A DNA stretch of 27,360 bases, from the IMG/VR virus record IMGVR_UViG_3300027971_000184, positions 1 through 27,360 of that record. One strand, given 5' to 3'. A program made the position numbers and the translations under genes. The notes beneath the pieces were generated by a model that saw only the letters and a program-made list of their open reading frames with translations, did not search any database and was not told the origin of the DNA. This document shows positions 16,201 through 23,397 of the stretch, in pieces (position 1 is the first letter of the stretch; every line of letters begins with the position of its first letter). The DNA comes from a virus.

Positions 16201-19200
16201 ATGGCGTACCATCCGCAACATCTGCACAAAAATCTTTGACACCACCTAAATTGCCTGATACTCTAGAGTTAGCAGAGATTACAGTTCCTCCATATCCTTC
16301 ACAACCACAAGATGTGAGAATTAAACTCTTGAGAAACAAGAGATATACAATGAAGGACATTGGACAGTTGAATGATCGTGTTGACAAGTTAGAATACTTT
16401 ACTGCATTAAACTTCTTAGAGAAACAAGCAACAGAAAAAACTGAATTAGATGCTGATGGTATTGATAGATTTAAAAATGGTATTCTTGTTGATCCGTTCA
16501 CTGGTTTTGCAGTTTCAAATGTATTAAGTCCTGATTGGGCGGCCGCCATCAATAAACCAGAACGTTATTTGACTTGCTTGCAAGAAAATACTAACGTTAT
16601 TGGTATGCAATACAGCACAACAGTATCAACTGCTACATTGAATACTGGTAGCAAAATTATGCTACCATACACATCAGAAGCAGTTGCGGGGTTAACACAA
16701 CCTTATGCATCAAAACAATTGCTTCTTGCCGGTGAATTGAACTTTATTTGGACGGGTGATATGGAAGTCACACCTTTTGGTGATAACTTCGTAGAAACAT
16801 CTTCTGATGCAACAAAAAATATTGTATATGATGATACCGGTGACGCAGACAATTGGAGAGCATTAACAAACGCATGGAATACTGAAGTTGCGCCACTAAG
16901 AGAGCATTGGCTTGGCAATACACAACAAACAAATCAAGTTGCTGGTTCACAACAATCAACAATGGATGGAAACTTTCTTGTCACTACTGCCGCTTTTCAA
17001 ACAACGCAATCAGTATTTAATCAACTTGCCGGCGGTTCATTATCAACAACACCAAAACAAAGCGTAACTGGCGATAGAGTTGTTGACGTTAAAGTTGCAT
17101 TGTACATGCGTTCAAGAGACTTTATCATTAATGCAACTGGTATGAAAGATCAGGCTAGAGTTTATGCATTTTTTGATGGTGTTGATGTTACTGCTAATTG
17201 TAAACAAATTAAGTTAACTGGCACAAAAACACTTGCACAGATTAATAATACAAACTTCAGCAATGCTGGTATTATAAGTGGTGCAGGAACAGATTATACT
17301 GTAGTAGCAGATGGTGCTTCATCACAAGCATTTCGTATTTTGAATAACGAGATTTACTTGTTGTTCAGAGTTCCTGCAAATAGTTTTAATGTTGGCCAAC
17401 GTGAATTCTTGATTACTGATAGTCCAACAAATTCTGAAGGTACAACATTAACATCAGCAAGAAAATCAATTTTTTCTTCTGGTGTATCTCAAGTTAAGAG
17501 TCAGATTGCAATTAACTCACGCCCGTTCAATGTGTCATTCAATGATACAAACAACATTCAAGTCGTTGGTAGAAAAGTAGTTTCATCAACTAGAACAGAA
17601 ATTTCTAGACAATTTGTGCCACCTCCACCACCTCCAAGAAACTGGGATCCAGTATCACAAAGTTTCTACGTAGACTCGGAGACATACCCACAGGGGTTTT
17701 ATGTTGCGTCAATTGATTTATATTTCAGAACAAAATCTACGAATAACAATAGAAATGTACGTGTAGAAATACGTGAGATGATTAATGGATATCCAGGACC
17801 ACAAGTAATTGGTACTGGTGATCATGCACTTGTGAATAACGCAAATATCAATGTGAGTGAAACTGCAAGTTTAGCAACAACATTCACATTTAGAAATCCA
17901 ATCTATTTGTCTCCAGGAAACGAATACGCATTTACAATCAAGCCAGAGAATAACGATCCAGATTTTGCAATTTGGGTGGCAGAACTTGGTGCGATTGACG
18001 TTACAAATCCAGAAACAAATACTCGAATTGAATCTGCATATAACACAGGTGTATTGTTCACATCTTCAAATGATAAAACATGGACTGCTAGACAAAATCT
18101 TGATGTTAAATTCACAATGAAGATTTGTAACTTCGGTACAACTTCTAAAGTTGCATACCTCACAAATCTTGGAACAACAACAGCAATTCCATACGATGCA
18201 TTACATCCATTTATTGGAGACCAAGTATTGCCGGGAACAAATATTCTTTATGAAATTGTAACTGCCGATGCTTCATACAATCTTGATGCAACATATCGTG
18301 AAATTAAAAACTTTGAGAGACTTATTCTTCCATCAAGAAAACAAATTTCTACGACAGCAAACGAAACGATTCAAAATATTAAATCGCTTGCTTTAAGAGC
18401 AACGTTGAGTACAACGAATGAATATATTACGCCATACATTGATAACGAAAACATCGGTTTCAATCTGACACGTAATATTATCAATAACAATCTAAGCACA
18501 GCAATTACTGGTACTGTCACATATTCTTCAAGCAATAACATTGTTGTTGGTTCTGGAACAGATTTTTCTAATACAGTTTTTGCTGGTGAGTATGCGTACT
18601 TTGGTGATGAGTATCGTAGAATTCAATCAGTTACAAATAATGTATACATGACTGTATCTACGAATTTTACTACAACAAATGCGGCAAGTCAAACTATGAC
18701 GATTCGCAATGAAGAGAATCCTTCTGGACCATATGCATCTGATTCTAGATATATAACTAGAGTTGTTACATTGAACGATGGATTTGAAGCGGCAGACTTA
18801 AGTGTTTATCTGAGAGTAAATCGTCCACCAGGAACAGGCATTCAAGTTTATTGCAAACTATTAAATGAAAACGATGCAGATAGTTTTGATAACAAGTTCT
18901 ATACTCTAATGAGTTTAGATGGCACAGAGACTTTCACGTTAAATGCTGATGAGTTTAAAGAAGAACGTTATATTGTTCCTTCTCTAGCAAAAACCGGTGG
19001 TTCTGAAAAGTTAAGTGGTACAATTGCAGTTTATAGTGCAAACACACAAGTCAATGGTACTTCTACTAAGTTCTTAGAACAATTGAAGATTGGTGACACA
19101 ATTGCAGTTGGTACAGCAAGAACAGAACGTGTGATTGCAACTATTGCAAACAATACGAATATGACTGTTGAGAGTGCGTTTGGTGGTACGTCAACTGGAC

Positions 19201-19361
19201 AAGACTTCTACAAAGTGCTAAATAATCAAGTTGCATATACGACACCTGATGGCAGAACATTTAATGGATTTAAATACTTTGCAGTAAAAGTAGTGTTTAC
19301 GTCAAGCAGTCCGAATCAAGCACCTAAAGTTAAAGATTTGAGAGCAATAGCATTAGCATGA
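13218..19361 (+). CDS. Giant DUF4815-type baseplate/tail protein, 2047 aa
   Basis: The largest gene in the window. The N-terminus (residues 20-85) has KKFSRVLFIPGRAVQARELT, QAQTLQQVQTRRFAEYFFKQ and GALVDG, followed near 275-345 by YISDYFVKHDSQTIILDKYT and LVDNAQGTPNFQAPGADRLK. This D...G..N..ApGAdRl arrangement marks the DUF4815 family of phage tail proteins. A run of six prolines at residues 1468-1473 (17619-17636) separates the body from a C-terminal part. That part begins RNWDPVSQSFYVDSETYPQG and contains DLYFRTKSTNNNRNVRVEIR and WVAELGAID. Three copies of a 55-60-residue module with V.GSGT.F...l..Gd.i and V..I.nNt.mtv lie near residues 666-723, 1762-1817 and 1932-1990. It probably forms outer baseplate or fibre-attachment structure in place of gp9-gp12. 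The stop overlaps the next gene (ATGA). Confidence 0.84.
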   Translation: MANTNPSGLDLNVSPYYDDYNEDKKFSRVLFIPGRAVQARELTQAQTLQQVQTRRFAEYFFKQGALVDGCEQNLDLNVNYVKINSTYNGTEVAVSNFDGKYIYGANTGIKAYAGLVSDIEGEDPKTFFINYQKNGSIVLTVNNAATNLGVGNTITFSTGNTATIETGFIDPISGANKILVSNVSGTLTVTTALTVSNTGATIPLNVTAVSDKTANTVFDNNETLFTESVTSRKYAQSLTTDATQYVANAGLATEETYTKGSKLTLSDGIIYISDYFVKHDSQTIILDKYTNIPSYKVGIVPNKSYTDYLEDPTLVDNAQGTPNFQAPGADRLKIDTVLTKIALDATTDENEFIKILEIENGIAKKRKVTGVESKLEDAMAQRTFEESGDYAVSDPIVTVREHLLQSTNGGRYTSAENGNNSLLLLEVDPFTCYVSGYRNQLIARTPVDLVKGLTTQYVEQTKTQMNYGQYVEVKELVGAWDLMESTKIDLYDTVQSVITANTYSTATVTGSKIGEARVRSIEYVSGSQGTADARYYLYLYEVTMTTSGKVFSDVRSIYDSATPKRFCDIVLDANGNAVLGETSYNSMIFPLPYNAIKTIRNTVQDIETGFRFKKTFSVTFSSGVATIATTDSAENFVGTGLLSSTQENEYYMVVINNAGANVETSTLTGTVSATNGSIIVTGSGTAFTTSLNVGDIIKFNSQSRVIQAISNNTYLTLAQAASATTVANTFTKILPTGVPISLTSYGGSGAARTVNVSSPGTVVIDIKESATFTAEVIASMDRTNAREKRKTLVANATANVNPNTHTSGKAGPFGLGIADVYQLRAVYQSSDFNTAASTSNTNVTAYYTLDNGQRDYAYEHATITPDTGYTPTGRLLAVFDHFTHDTTQGLGYCSVDSYPVDDTATSNTTINTADIPNFISPSTNKTFILRDSIDFRPIKTANTSLNPADLATYQVPTGGLHIPKPTSDFDADLIYYKGRISKVFINSRGAFGVNDGVPSATSAQKSLTPPKLPDTLELAEITVPPYPSQPQDVRIKLLRNKRYTMKDIGQLNDRVDKLEYFTALNFLEKQATEKTELDADGIDRFKNGILVDPFTGFAVSNVLSPDWAAAINKPERYLTCLQENTNVIGMQYSTTVSTATLNTGSKIMLPYTSEAVAGLTQPYASKQLLLAGELNFIWTGDMEVTPFGDNFVETSSDATKNIVYDDTGDADNWRALTNAWNTEVAPLREHWLGNTQQTNQVAGSQQSTMDGNFLVTTAAFQTTQSVFNQLAGGSLSTTPKQSVTGDRVVDVKVALYMRSRDFIINATGMKDQARVYAFFDGVDVTANCKQIKLTGTKTLAQINNTNFSNAGIISGAGTDYTVVADGASSQAFRILNNEIYLLFRVPANSFNVGQREFLITDSPTNSEGTTLTSARKSIFSSGVSQVKSQIAINSRPFNVSFNDTNNIQVVGRKVVSSTRTEISRQFVPPPPPPRNWDPVSQSFYVDSETYPQGFYVASIDLYFRTKSTNNNRNVRVEIREMINGYPGPQVIGTGDHALVNNANINVSETASLATTFTFRNPIYLSPGNEYAFTIKPENNDPDFAIWVAELGAIDVTNPETNTRIESAYNTGVLFTSSNDKTWTARQNLDVKFTMKICNFGTTSKVAYLTNLGTTTAIPYDALHPFIGDQVLPGTNILYEIVTADASYNLDATYREIKNFERLILPSRKQISTTANETIQNIKSLALRATLSTTNEYITPYIDNENIGFNLTRNIINNNLSTAITGTVTYSSSNNIVVGSGTDFSNTVFAGEYAYFGDEYRRIQSVTNNVYMTVSTNFTTTNAASQTMTIRNEENPSGPYASDSRYITRVVTLNDGFEAADLSVYLRVNRPPGTGIQVYCKLLNENDADSFDNKFYTLMSLDGTETFTLNADEFKEERYIVPSLAKTGGSEKLSGTIAVYSANTQVNGTSTKFLEQLKIGDTIAVGTARTERVIATIANNTNMTVESAFGGTSTGQDFYKVLNNQVAYTTPDGRTFNGFKYFAVKVVFTSSSPNQAPKVKDLRAIALA

Positions 19362-19603
19362 TCACACCTAACAAATTGAAAATTATCGATCCCGTTCGTG
19401 GGTTTACCGAACGTGAAGCAGGTTCTAAAGCAATTCTAAATACGGATGTAGATTCTCTTTTGAAGTATAAAATCCAAAAGAGACAATTTTCTGATATAAA
19501 TAGAAGTAAACAAGAATTGAGTTCAGTTAAAATTGAAATCGATCAAATCAAATCTGATTTGGGTGAAATAAAGCAATTGCTGTTACAAATCACTAAAAAG
19601 TAA
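19358..19603 (+). CDS. Small coiled-coil structural protein, 81 aa
   Basis: Starts inside the stop of the 2047-aa gene (ATGA), so it is probably coupled to it. Residues 1-30 contain IDPVRGFTEREAGSKAILNT, which I recognise loosely from small proteins next to tail fibre genes of marine T4-like phages. Residues 45-80 (KQELSSVKIEIDQIKSDLGE, IKQLLLQITKK) have a regular heptad pattern of Val/Ile/Leu, predicting a parallel coiled coil and so an oligomer. A role as a trimeric connector or chaperone between the giant protein and the fibre genes downstream is inferred from position. No function is known to me. Confidence 0.7.
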   Translation: MITPNKLKIIDPVRGFTEREAGSKAILNTDVDSLLKYKIQKRQFSDINRSKQELSSVKIEIDQIKSDLGEIKQLLLQITKK

Positions 19604-19612
19604 GAGAGAAAC

Positions 19613-20461
19613 ATGACAATATTACAAGTACAATTAGCAAACACGTTTAACGAGTTTAGATCAACGTTCAATGATGCGGCAAACGCAATCAATTACTTTG
19701 ACACTACGTTATTAACTGGTACAATTACCGCAAATACTAGCGCAACTATTTCGGGAACTACAGATTCTAGTTCTACGACTACAGGTTCTTTGAAAACCGC
19801 TGGTGGTTTGGGTGTCGTTAAAAGCGTTTACATTGGGCAAAGTGCAGATATTGCCGCAAACGTTAATATTCAAGGCACTACGCAATCAACGTCTGCAACA
19901 ACAGGTTCTTTAAAGACTGCTGGTGGTGCAGGTATTGCTAAAAACTTATATGTTGGTGGCGTACTTGATGTACTTGATGTTACGCAATCGACAAGTCCTA
20001 CTACTGGTTCATTGATGACTGATGGTGGTGCTGGTATTGCTAAGAATTTGTATGTCGGTGGTGACATGCAAGTTACGGGTAACGTGACAATTCTTGGTAC
20101 TAACACTTCTATCAGTACGACACACATTAACGTTGAAGATAACATGTTGCAAATTGCTAACAACAATACTGCAAATACACTTGATCTTGGTTTTTTTGGA
20201 CAGTATAGTGATGGGGCTGCCAATTTACACTCAGGTTTCTTCAGAGATGCTTCTGATGGCTTTTGGAAACTGTTTAAGGGATATAACGTTGAACCCTCAA
20301 CAACAATTAATTTGACTGCTAACGGATATCTATACGCAAACTTAGCAGTTGATACAATTTCTGCACAGACTGCATTGGTACTAGGTACTACAACGTATAC
20401 AACTCAGACAATTGCAACTCCAGGAAAAGCGATTGCAATGGCAATTGTCTTTGGCGGATAA
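19613..20461 (+). CDS. Fibre-like virion protein with three internal repeats, 282 aa
   Basis: A GAGAGAA ribosome binding site precedes the ATG. Residues 1-32 (LQVQLANTFNEFRSTFNDAA) are helical and could trimerise or attach the protein. Residues 49-75, 89-115 and 124-150 are three copies of a unit of the form T(Q)STSxTTGSLKTxGGxGIAKNLYVGG, which in related phages makes short beta-turn fibre segments. Residues 170-215 (HINVEDNMLQIANNNTANTL, FFGQYSDGAANLHSGFFRD, then GFWKLFKG) make a globular region with the recurring IELG.f..y..........G.frd..dg.w.lf pattern of marine phage fibres. It is probably a fibre or fibre-tip protein. A late promoter follows its stop by 8 bases. Confidence 0.75.
   Translation: MTILQVQLANTFNEFRSTFNDAANAINYFDTTLLTGTITANTSATISGTTDSSSTTTGSLKTAGGLGVVKSVYIGQSADIAANVNIQGTTQSTSATTGSLKTAGGAGIAKNLYVGGVLDVLDVTQSTSPTTGSLMTDGGAGIAKNLYVGGDMQVTGNVTILGTNTSISTTHINVEDNMLQIANNNTANTLDLGFFGQYSDGAANLHSGFFRDASDGFWKLFKGYNVEPSTTINLTANGYLYANLAVDTISAQTALVLGTTTYTTQTIATPGKAIAMAIVFGG
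19757..20062 (+). repeat. Three direct repeats within the 282-aa fibre-like gene
   Basis: Three imperfect copies, about 81 bases each, lie at 19757-19837, 19877-19957 and 19982-20062. They encode TGSLKTAGGxGxxKxxYxG-type units. Copies two and three are closest in sequence (shared GCTAAxAAxxT followed by TATGTxGGTGG). The spacing is uneven: 39 bases between copies one and two, 24 between copies two and three. Confidence 0.8.
19961..19978 (+). repeat. 9-base perfect tandem duplication (GTACTTGAT)x2
   Basis: GTACTTGAT occurs twice in tandem and is followed by GTT, encoding Val-Leu-Asp-Val-Leu-Asp-Val at residues 117-123. It lies in the linker between repeat copies two and three, consistent with recent slippage. 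Confidence 0.85.
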
Positions 20462-20469
20462 AATTTTTT

Positions 20470-20477
20470 TATAAATA
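20470..20477 (+). promoter_or_regulatory. T4-type late promoter TATAAATA before the 120-aa gene
   Basis: A perfect TATAAATA core preceded by a run of seven T, ending 27 bases before the ATG at 20505. The leader would carry GAGGAAC as ribosome binding site. It would drive the adhesin group 20505-23389. Confidence 0.78.
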
Positions 20478-20504
20478 GTTAAAAATACTTAGAGGAACAT
20501 CAAA

Positions 20505-20867
20505 ATGGCAGATTTAAACATAGTAAACGTATCGACAATTAACGGACGCACAGCGGCCGCTAACTTGACAAGCACAAGTACAGTAAGTGTCGTAACAAAT
20601 ACATACGGTAACAGCAAAACATTTAAAATTAACACTATTTTGCTTGCAAACAAAGGCGCAAATACTGTTTCATCAAATGTTAGTTTCGTAAGATACGCAA
20701 GTTCTAACACATCATATCCAGTTGTGTTCAATCTTGACGTACCACCAAAAGCATCAATTGATGTGTTGAGCAAATCATTCTATCTTCAAGAAGGTGATGT
20801 TGTTACAGCAAATACATCATCTGGTTCTGACGTAGTAATTATAGTAAGTTATGAGGAGATGGCATAA
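20505..20867 (+). CDS. Conserved small virion-type protein, 120 aa
   Basis: A 120-aa beta-rich protein. It starts MADLNIVNVSTINGRTAAAN, continues with FKINTILLANKGANTVSSNV and ends PPKASIDVLSKSFYLQEGDV followed by VIIVSYEEMA. The pattern (hydrophobic strand, AN.g....V.v, then VP..asi.vl...fyL.EGD.......s...vivSYEE) is one I know from structural proteins near the tail fibre genes of marine T4-like phages. It resembles a small beta-sandwich that may decorate a fibre. It is driven by the late promoter 27 bases upstream and its TAA overlaps the start of the glycine-rich adhesin gene, which suggests paired function. The codons for Ala17-Ala19 form a GCGGCCGC octamer. Confidence 0.72.
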   Translation: MADLNIVNVSTINGRTAAANLTSTSTVSVVTNTYGNSKTFKINTILLANKGANTVSSNVSFVRYASSNTSYPVVFNLDVPPKASIDVLSKSFYLQEGDVVTANTSSGSDVVIIVSYEEMA

Positions 20868-21925
20868 TGGCACAAGGCGGAATTCCTACAACAAAAGAAC
20901 GAAGCGGCATTTGGAATTTAAAAAATATTCGAAATGCACAAAACAACGCTGAATACGGACAGTCAAACCTATACGACATTGAGTTACTACTAATCGGTGG
21001 TGGCGGTGCTGGTGGCGGTTGGACTACGGGCGGTGGCGGTGGAGCGGGTGCAGTTGTTTACGCAAACGGACTTTCTGTTAGAAGCGGTTGTGCATACCCA
21101 ATCACAATTGGTTCGGGTGGGGCGCCCACCCATCAAAATGACACAATCAATTCTGGCGGTGCAAACTCAACGTTCACGTACACTGGCGGTGCGCTTTATC
21201 CAGGAAGTAACGTAGTCATCACAGCACTCGGTGGTGGCGGTGGTGGTAACGGACCAGGACTTCCTGGCTCTTATTACGGACCAATAGGTGGTGGTAGCGG
21301 CGGCGGTGGGGGGGGATATAAAACTGGAATGACTTCACCTGCATTTGGCTCCGGAAGTAATCCATACGGATGTCCAGACATAGGTGATGGTAGAGCGCAC
21401 TGGCCATCAAATTTTGGATTTTTACCTGGAATTCAAGGATTTGGTAATGATGGGGGTAATAACACCACTCAAAGTGGTGGCAATGGTGGTGGAGGTGGTG
21501 CTGGAACCCGAGGAAGTGATGCAAGTTGCACAGGCAATGGAAATGGCGGTAGAGGTTTAGTATTCTCGATTTCAGGCTCAACAGTAGGCTATGCAGGCGG
21601 TGGTGCTGGTGGAGGATTCAACTCCAGTTCGATTAATCAAGGCGGTACCGGCTTTGACGGTGCTTCTCCTGTATGGGCACAAGGTCCGGTTCCGGGTGGT
21701 AATCCTGGTTCTTGTGCGCCATGTGCGCCATGTGCAAATAGAGGTGCTGGCGCATCTGGCGTGAATTCATTCAGCACTTGTCATACTGGCGCAACAGGTG
21801 TTGCTATTATTAAATATGCTGGATTTCAAAGAGGATCAGGCGGAAATACATGTGTAACATGTGTTGGCTCAGTAGCAGTAAATACTATTCACACATTTAC
21901 TGGTTCTGGAACATTTACAGCATAA
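20867..21925 (+). CDS. Glycine-rich tail fibre adhesin with clustered cysteines, 352 aa
   Basis: A receptor-binding protein candidate. After a short leader (residues 1-40), YDIELLLIGGGGAGGGW begins a glycine-rich body with repeated GGGG and GGAG runs through residue 275. This composition is typical of polyglycine-II sandwich adhesin domains, as in the gp38 tips of T2-like and S16 phages, and of many marine phage fibres. GATGVAIIKYAG near 307-318 and the final TIHTFTGSGTFTA are the usual closing strands. Nine cysteines lie at residues 75, 169, 221, 283, 286, 289, 305, 329 and 332. The last six form CAPCAPC plus C and CVTC, which could bind metal or make disulphides. The start overlaps the previous stop. 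Its G+C and GGT/GGC use are higher than neighbours because of the glycines. Confidence 0.8.
   Translation: MAQGGIPTTKERSGIWNLKNIRNAQNNAEYGQSNLYDIELLLIGGGGAGGGWTTGGGGGAGAVVYANGLSVRSGCAYPITIGSGGAPTHQNDTINSGGANSTFTYTGGALYPGSNVVITALGGGGGGNGPGLPGSYYGPIGGGSGGGGGGYKTGMTSPAFGSGSNPYGCPDIGDGRAHWPSNFGFLPGIQGFGNDGGNNTTQSGGNGGGGGAGTRGSDASCTGNGNGGRGLVFSISGSTVGYAGGGAGGGFNSSSINQGGTGFDGASPVWAQGPVPGGNPGSCAPCAPCANRGAGASGVNSFSTCHTGATGVAIIKYAGFQRGSGGNTCVTCVGSVAVNTIHTFTGSGTFTA
21713..21739 (+). repeat. 9-base tandem repeat encoding CAP-CAP-CAN in the adhesin
   Basis: TGTGCGCCA occurs twice exactly (21713-21721, 21722-21730), followed by the related TGTGCAAAT. It encodes Cys283-Ala-Pro-Cys286-Ala-Pro-Cys289-Ala-Asn. 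Slippage would add or remove one CxxC step at a time. Confidence 0.85.
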
Positions 21926-21940
21926 CTTAGGATAAAAGAA

Positions 21941-22366
21941 ATGGCAAATTTTGCAAAATTAGATGAAAACAATGTTGTAATAGATATGCTTGTTGTTCGC
22001 AATGAAGATATGTTAGATGCAAATGGCAACGAAGTTGAACAAAAAGGTATTGATCTATTAACAGCATTGACTGGACACTCTCATTGGAAACAATATTCAG
22101 TATGGACCGAATATGGTGAACACAAACAAGGGCGTACTCCAATAAGAAAAAATGCGGCTGGAAGAGGAATGACATATGATGCAACAAGAGATGCATTTAT
22201 TCCTATTAAGCCGCCAGATTGTGTATCTTGGGTTTTCAATGAAGACAAGGGTGCTTGGGAGCCTCCAATACCTCGCCCTCCATTATCACCAGATACAAAA
22301 GGTCCTGCAATGTGGGTTGAAGCCTTAGGAAAATGGATTACACATGAAGAGTATTTTGCCAACTGA
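21941..22366 (+). CDS. Conserved marine phage protein, probable fibre-associated, 141 aa
   Basis: A 141-aa protein starting MANFAKLDENNVVIDMLVV, with a RNEDMLDANGNE stretch, then GHSHWKQYSVWTEYGEHKQG, RKNAAGRGMTYDATRDAFIP and DCVSWVFNEDKGAWEPPIP. The MA.FAklDenNvV...vVv.Ned..D..G.e, kqtS.....g......rkn.Ag.G.tYd...daFippkp..sW..ned...WepP pattern is a very common small protein family of marine T4-like phages, encoded near tail fibre genes. I know of no proven function. The C-terminus here is longer than usual and ends in MWVEALGKWITHEEYF. It lies 15 bases after the adhesin, with GGATAAAAG as ribosome binding site. Confidence 0.75.
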   Translation: MANFAKLDENNVVIDMLVVRNEDMLDANGNEVEQKGIDLLTALTGHSHWKQYSVWTEYGEHKQGRTPIRKNAAGRGMTYDATRDAFIPIKPPDCVSWVFNEDKGAWEPPIPRPPLSPDTKGPAMWVEALGKWITHEEYFAN

Positions 22367-22403
22367 TTGCCCAACAATAATATATTAAATTGAGGATGAT
22401 AAT

Positions 22404-22802
22404 ATGACTAGAAGTGCTGAATATTTAATTGCGAATCAACAAAATATTGATGGCAAAAGTATGAGATACGGTATAGAAACTGCAATTGAAGCATTACGAC
22501 CTGGCGCAAAATATGTGTTAAGTGGTGGCAAAGAAAAATTCTTAGGTTGGAGATGCCCAAATAATTCTGAGCCTCCAACTTGGGAAGAAGTTTTAGAAGA
22601 ATTTGAAAGACAAAAATCAATTGCAGATCACTATCAATATGTCTTTGACAGAACTGAAGAATATCCTGACGGATACAAACAACTAGAATTATTATGGGAT
22701 GCAATTGATCAAGAACTTGATTTGAAAGATTCTGAATGGTATCAACAAATCAAACAAATCAAACAAAAATATCCAAAACCAAGAACCGAAGCACCTGAAT
22801 AA
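22404..22802 (+). CDS. Small conserved phage protein with C-terminal YPDGYKQL...KYPKP motif, 132 aa
   Basis: A 132-aa acidic protein. The N-terminal half reads MRYGIETAIEALRPGAKYVL, then GWRCPNNSEPPTWEEVLEEF. The C-terminal third reads EEYPDGYKQLELLWDAIDQE followed by WYQQIKQIKQKYPKP. The R..yP....QLd.LwhaiD.......fy..ik.iK..yPKP motif is widespread at the ends of small tail-associated phage proteins, though no function is established. A GAGGATGA ribosome binding site precedes the ATG, and the upstream spacer is 37 AT-rich bases. It is followed after 14 bases by the oxygenase gene, so this and the two flanking genes probably form one transcript. Confidence 0.72.
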   Translation: MTRSAEYLIANQQNIDGKSMRYGIETAIEALRPGAKYVLSGGKEKFLGWRCPNNSEPPTWEEVLEEFERQKSIADHYQYVFDRTEEYPDGYKQLELLWDAIDQELDLKDSEWYQQIKQIKQKYPKPRTEAPE

Positions 22803-22816
22803 GTAAGGTTTATATT

Positions 22817-23389
22817 ATGCAAAAAAACTTACAAGCGTATTTGAAAAGAATACCCAAATTTCTATCGGCCGAAGTTTGTGATGAAACGATAAAAGACAAT
22901 GAAAATTCAAATTGGGAAGAACATCATTGGGCTAGTTATTCTGAAAAAACTGAGAGTGAAAATGCTTTAAGGGGTTATAAAGAATTAGATGTATGTCATG
23001 CGAATCCAAAAACATACAACTACATTTTTGAAAGAATTCATAGTGCGATACATTCATACTATACACATCTTGATCTTCCTTGGTGGAAAACGTGGAATGG
23101 TTATACACCATTAAGATTTAATAAGTATTCTGAAAACACAATAATGTCAGAACATTGTGATCATATCACTAGTGTATTTGACGGCACTAAAAAAGGCATT
23201 CCAACGCTAACAGTTTTGGGTATGCTTAATGATGAGTTTGAAGGTGGTGAACTTGTTCTTTGGCAAGATACAGTTATACCATTTGAAAAAGGTGATCTAC
23301 TAATTTTCCCATCAGTCTTTTTATATCCACACAGAGTTGAACCCGTAACAAAGGGCGTTCGACATTCTTTTGTTTCTTGGGTTTGGTAA
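22817..23389 (+). CDS. 2-oxoglutarate/Fe(II)-dependent oxygenase (prolyl 4-hydroxylase-like)
   Basis: A 190-aa dioxygenase of the P4Hc/2OG-FeII superfamily, which uses 2-oxoglutarate, O2 and Fe(II) to hydroxylate a substrate. The iron ligands are visible as His113-Cys-Asp115 in SEHCDHITS and His172 in LYPHRVEPV. Arg182 in GVRHSFVSWVW is placed to bind the 2-oxoglutarate carboxylate. The core strands LTVLGMLNDEFEGGELVLW and FEKGDLLIFPS fit the double-stranded beta-helix. Such genes are common in cyanophages and pelagiphages but their targets are mostly unknown. It lies directly after the adhesin group, so a virion or host surface protein is a possible substrate; DNA or a metabolite is the alternative. 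The gene looks intact with all catalytic residues. It is followed by the gp13 promoter hairpin. Confidence 0.88.
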   Translation: MQKNLQAYLKRIPKFLSAEVCDETIKDNENSNWEEHHWASYSEKTESENALRGYKELDVCHANPKTYNYIFERIHSAIHSYYTHLDLPWWKTWNGYTPLRFNKYSENTIMSEHCDHITSVFDGTKKGIPTLTVLGMLNDEFEGGELVLWQDTVIPFEKGDLLIFPSVFLYPHRVEPVTKGVRHSFVSWVW

Positions 23390-23397
23390 CTAGATAT

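Noticed and set aside
12477-20560. NotI-type octamers as cloning scars
   Set aside because: Each lies in frame within conserved coding sequence and encodes Ala-Ala-Ala, with no vector sequence nearby.
21219-21581. His/Leu-rich antisense frame opposite the glycine-rich adhesin
   Set aside because: A predictable complement of GGT/GGA glycine codons, not a gene.
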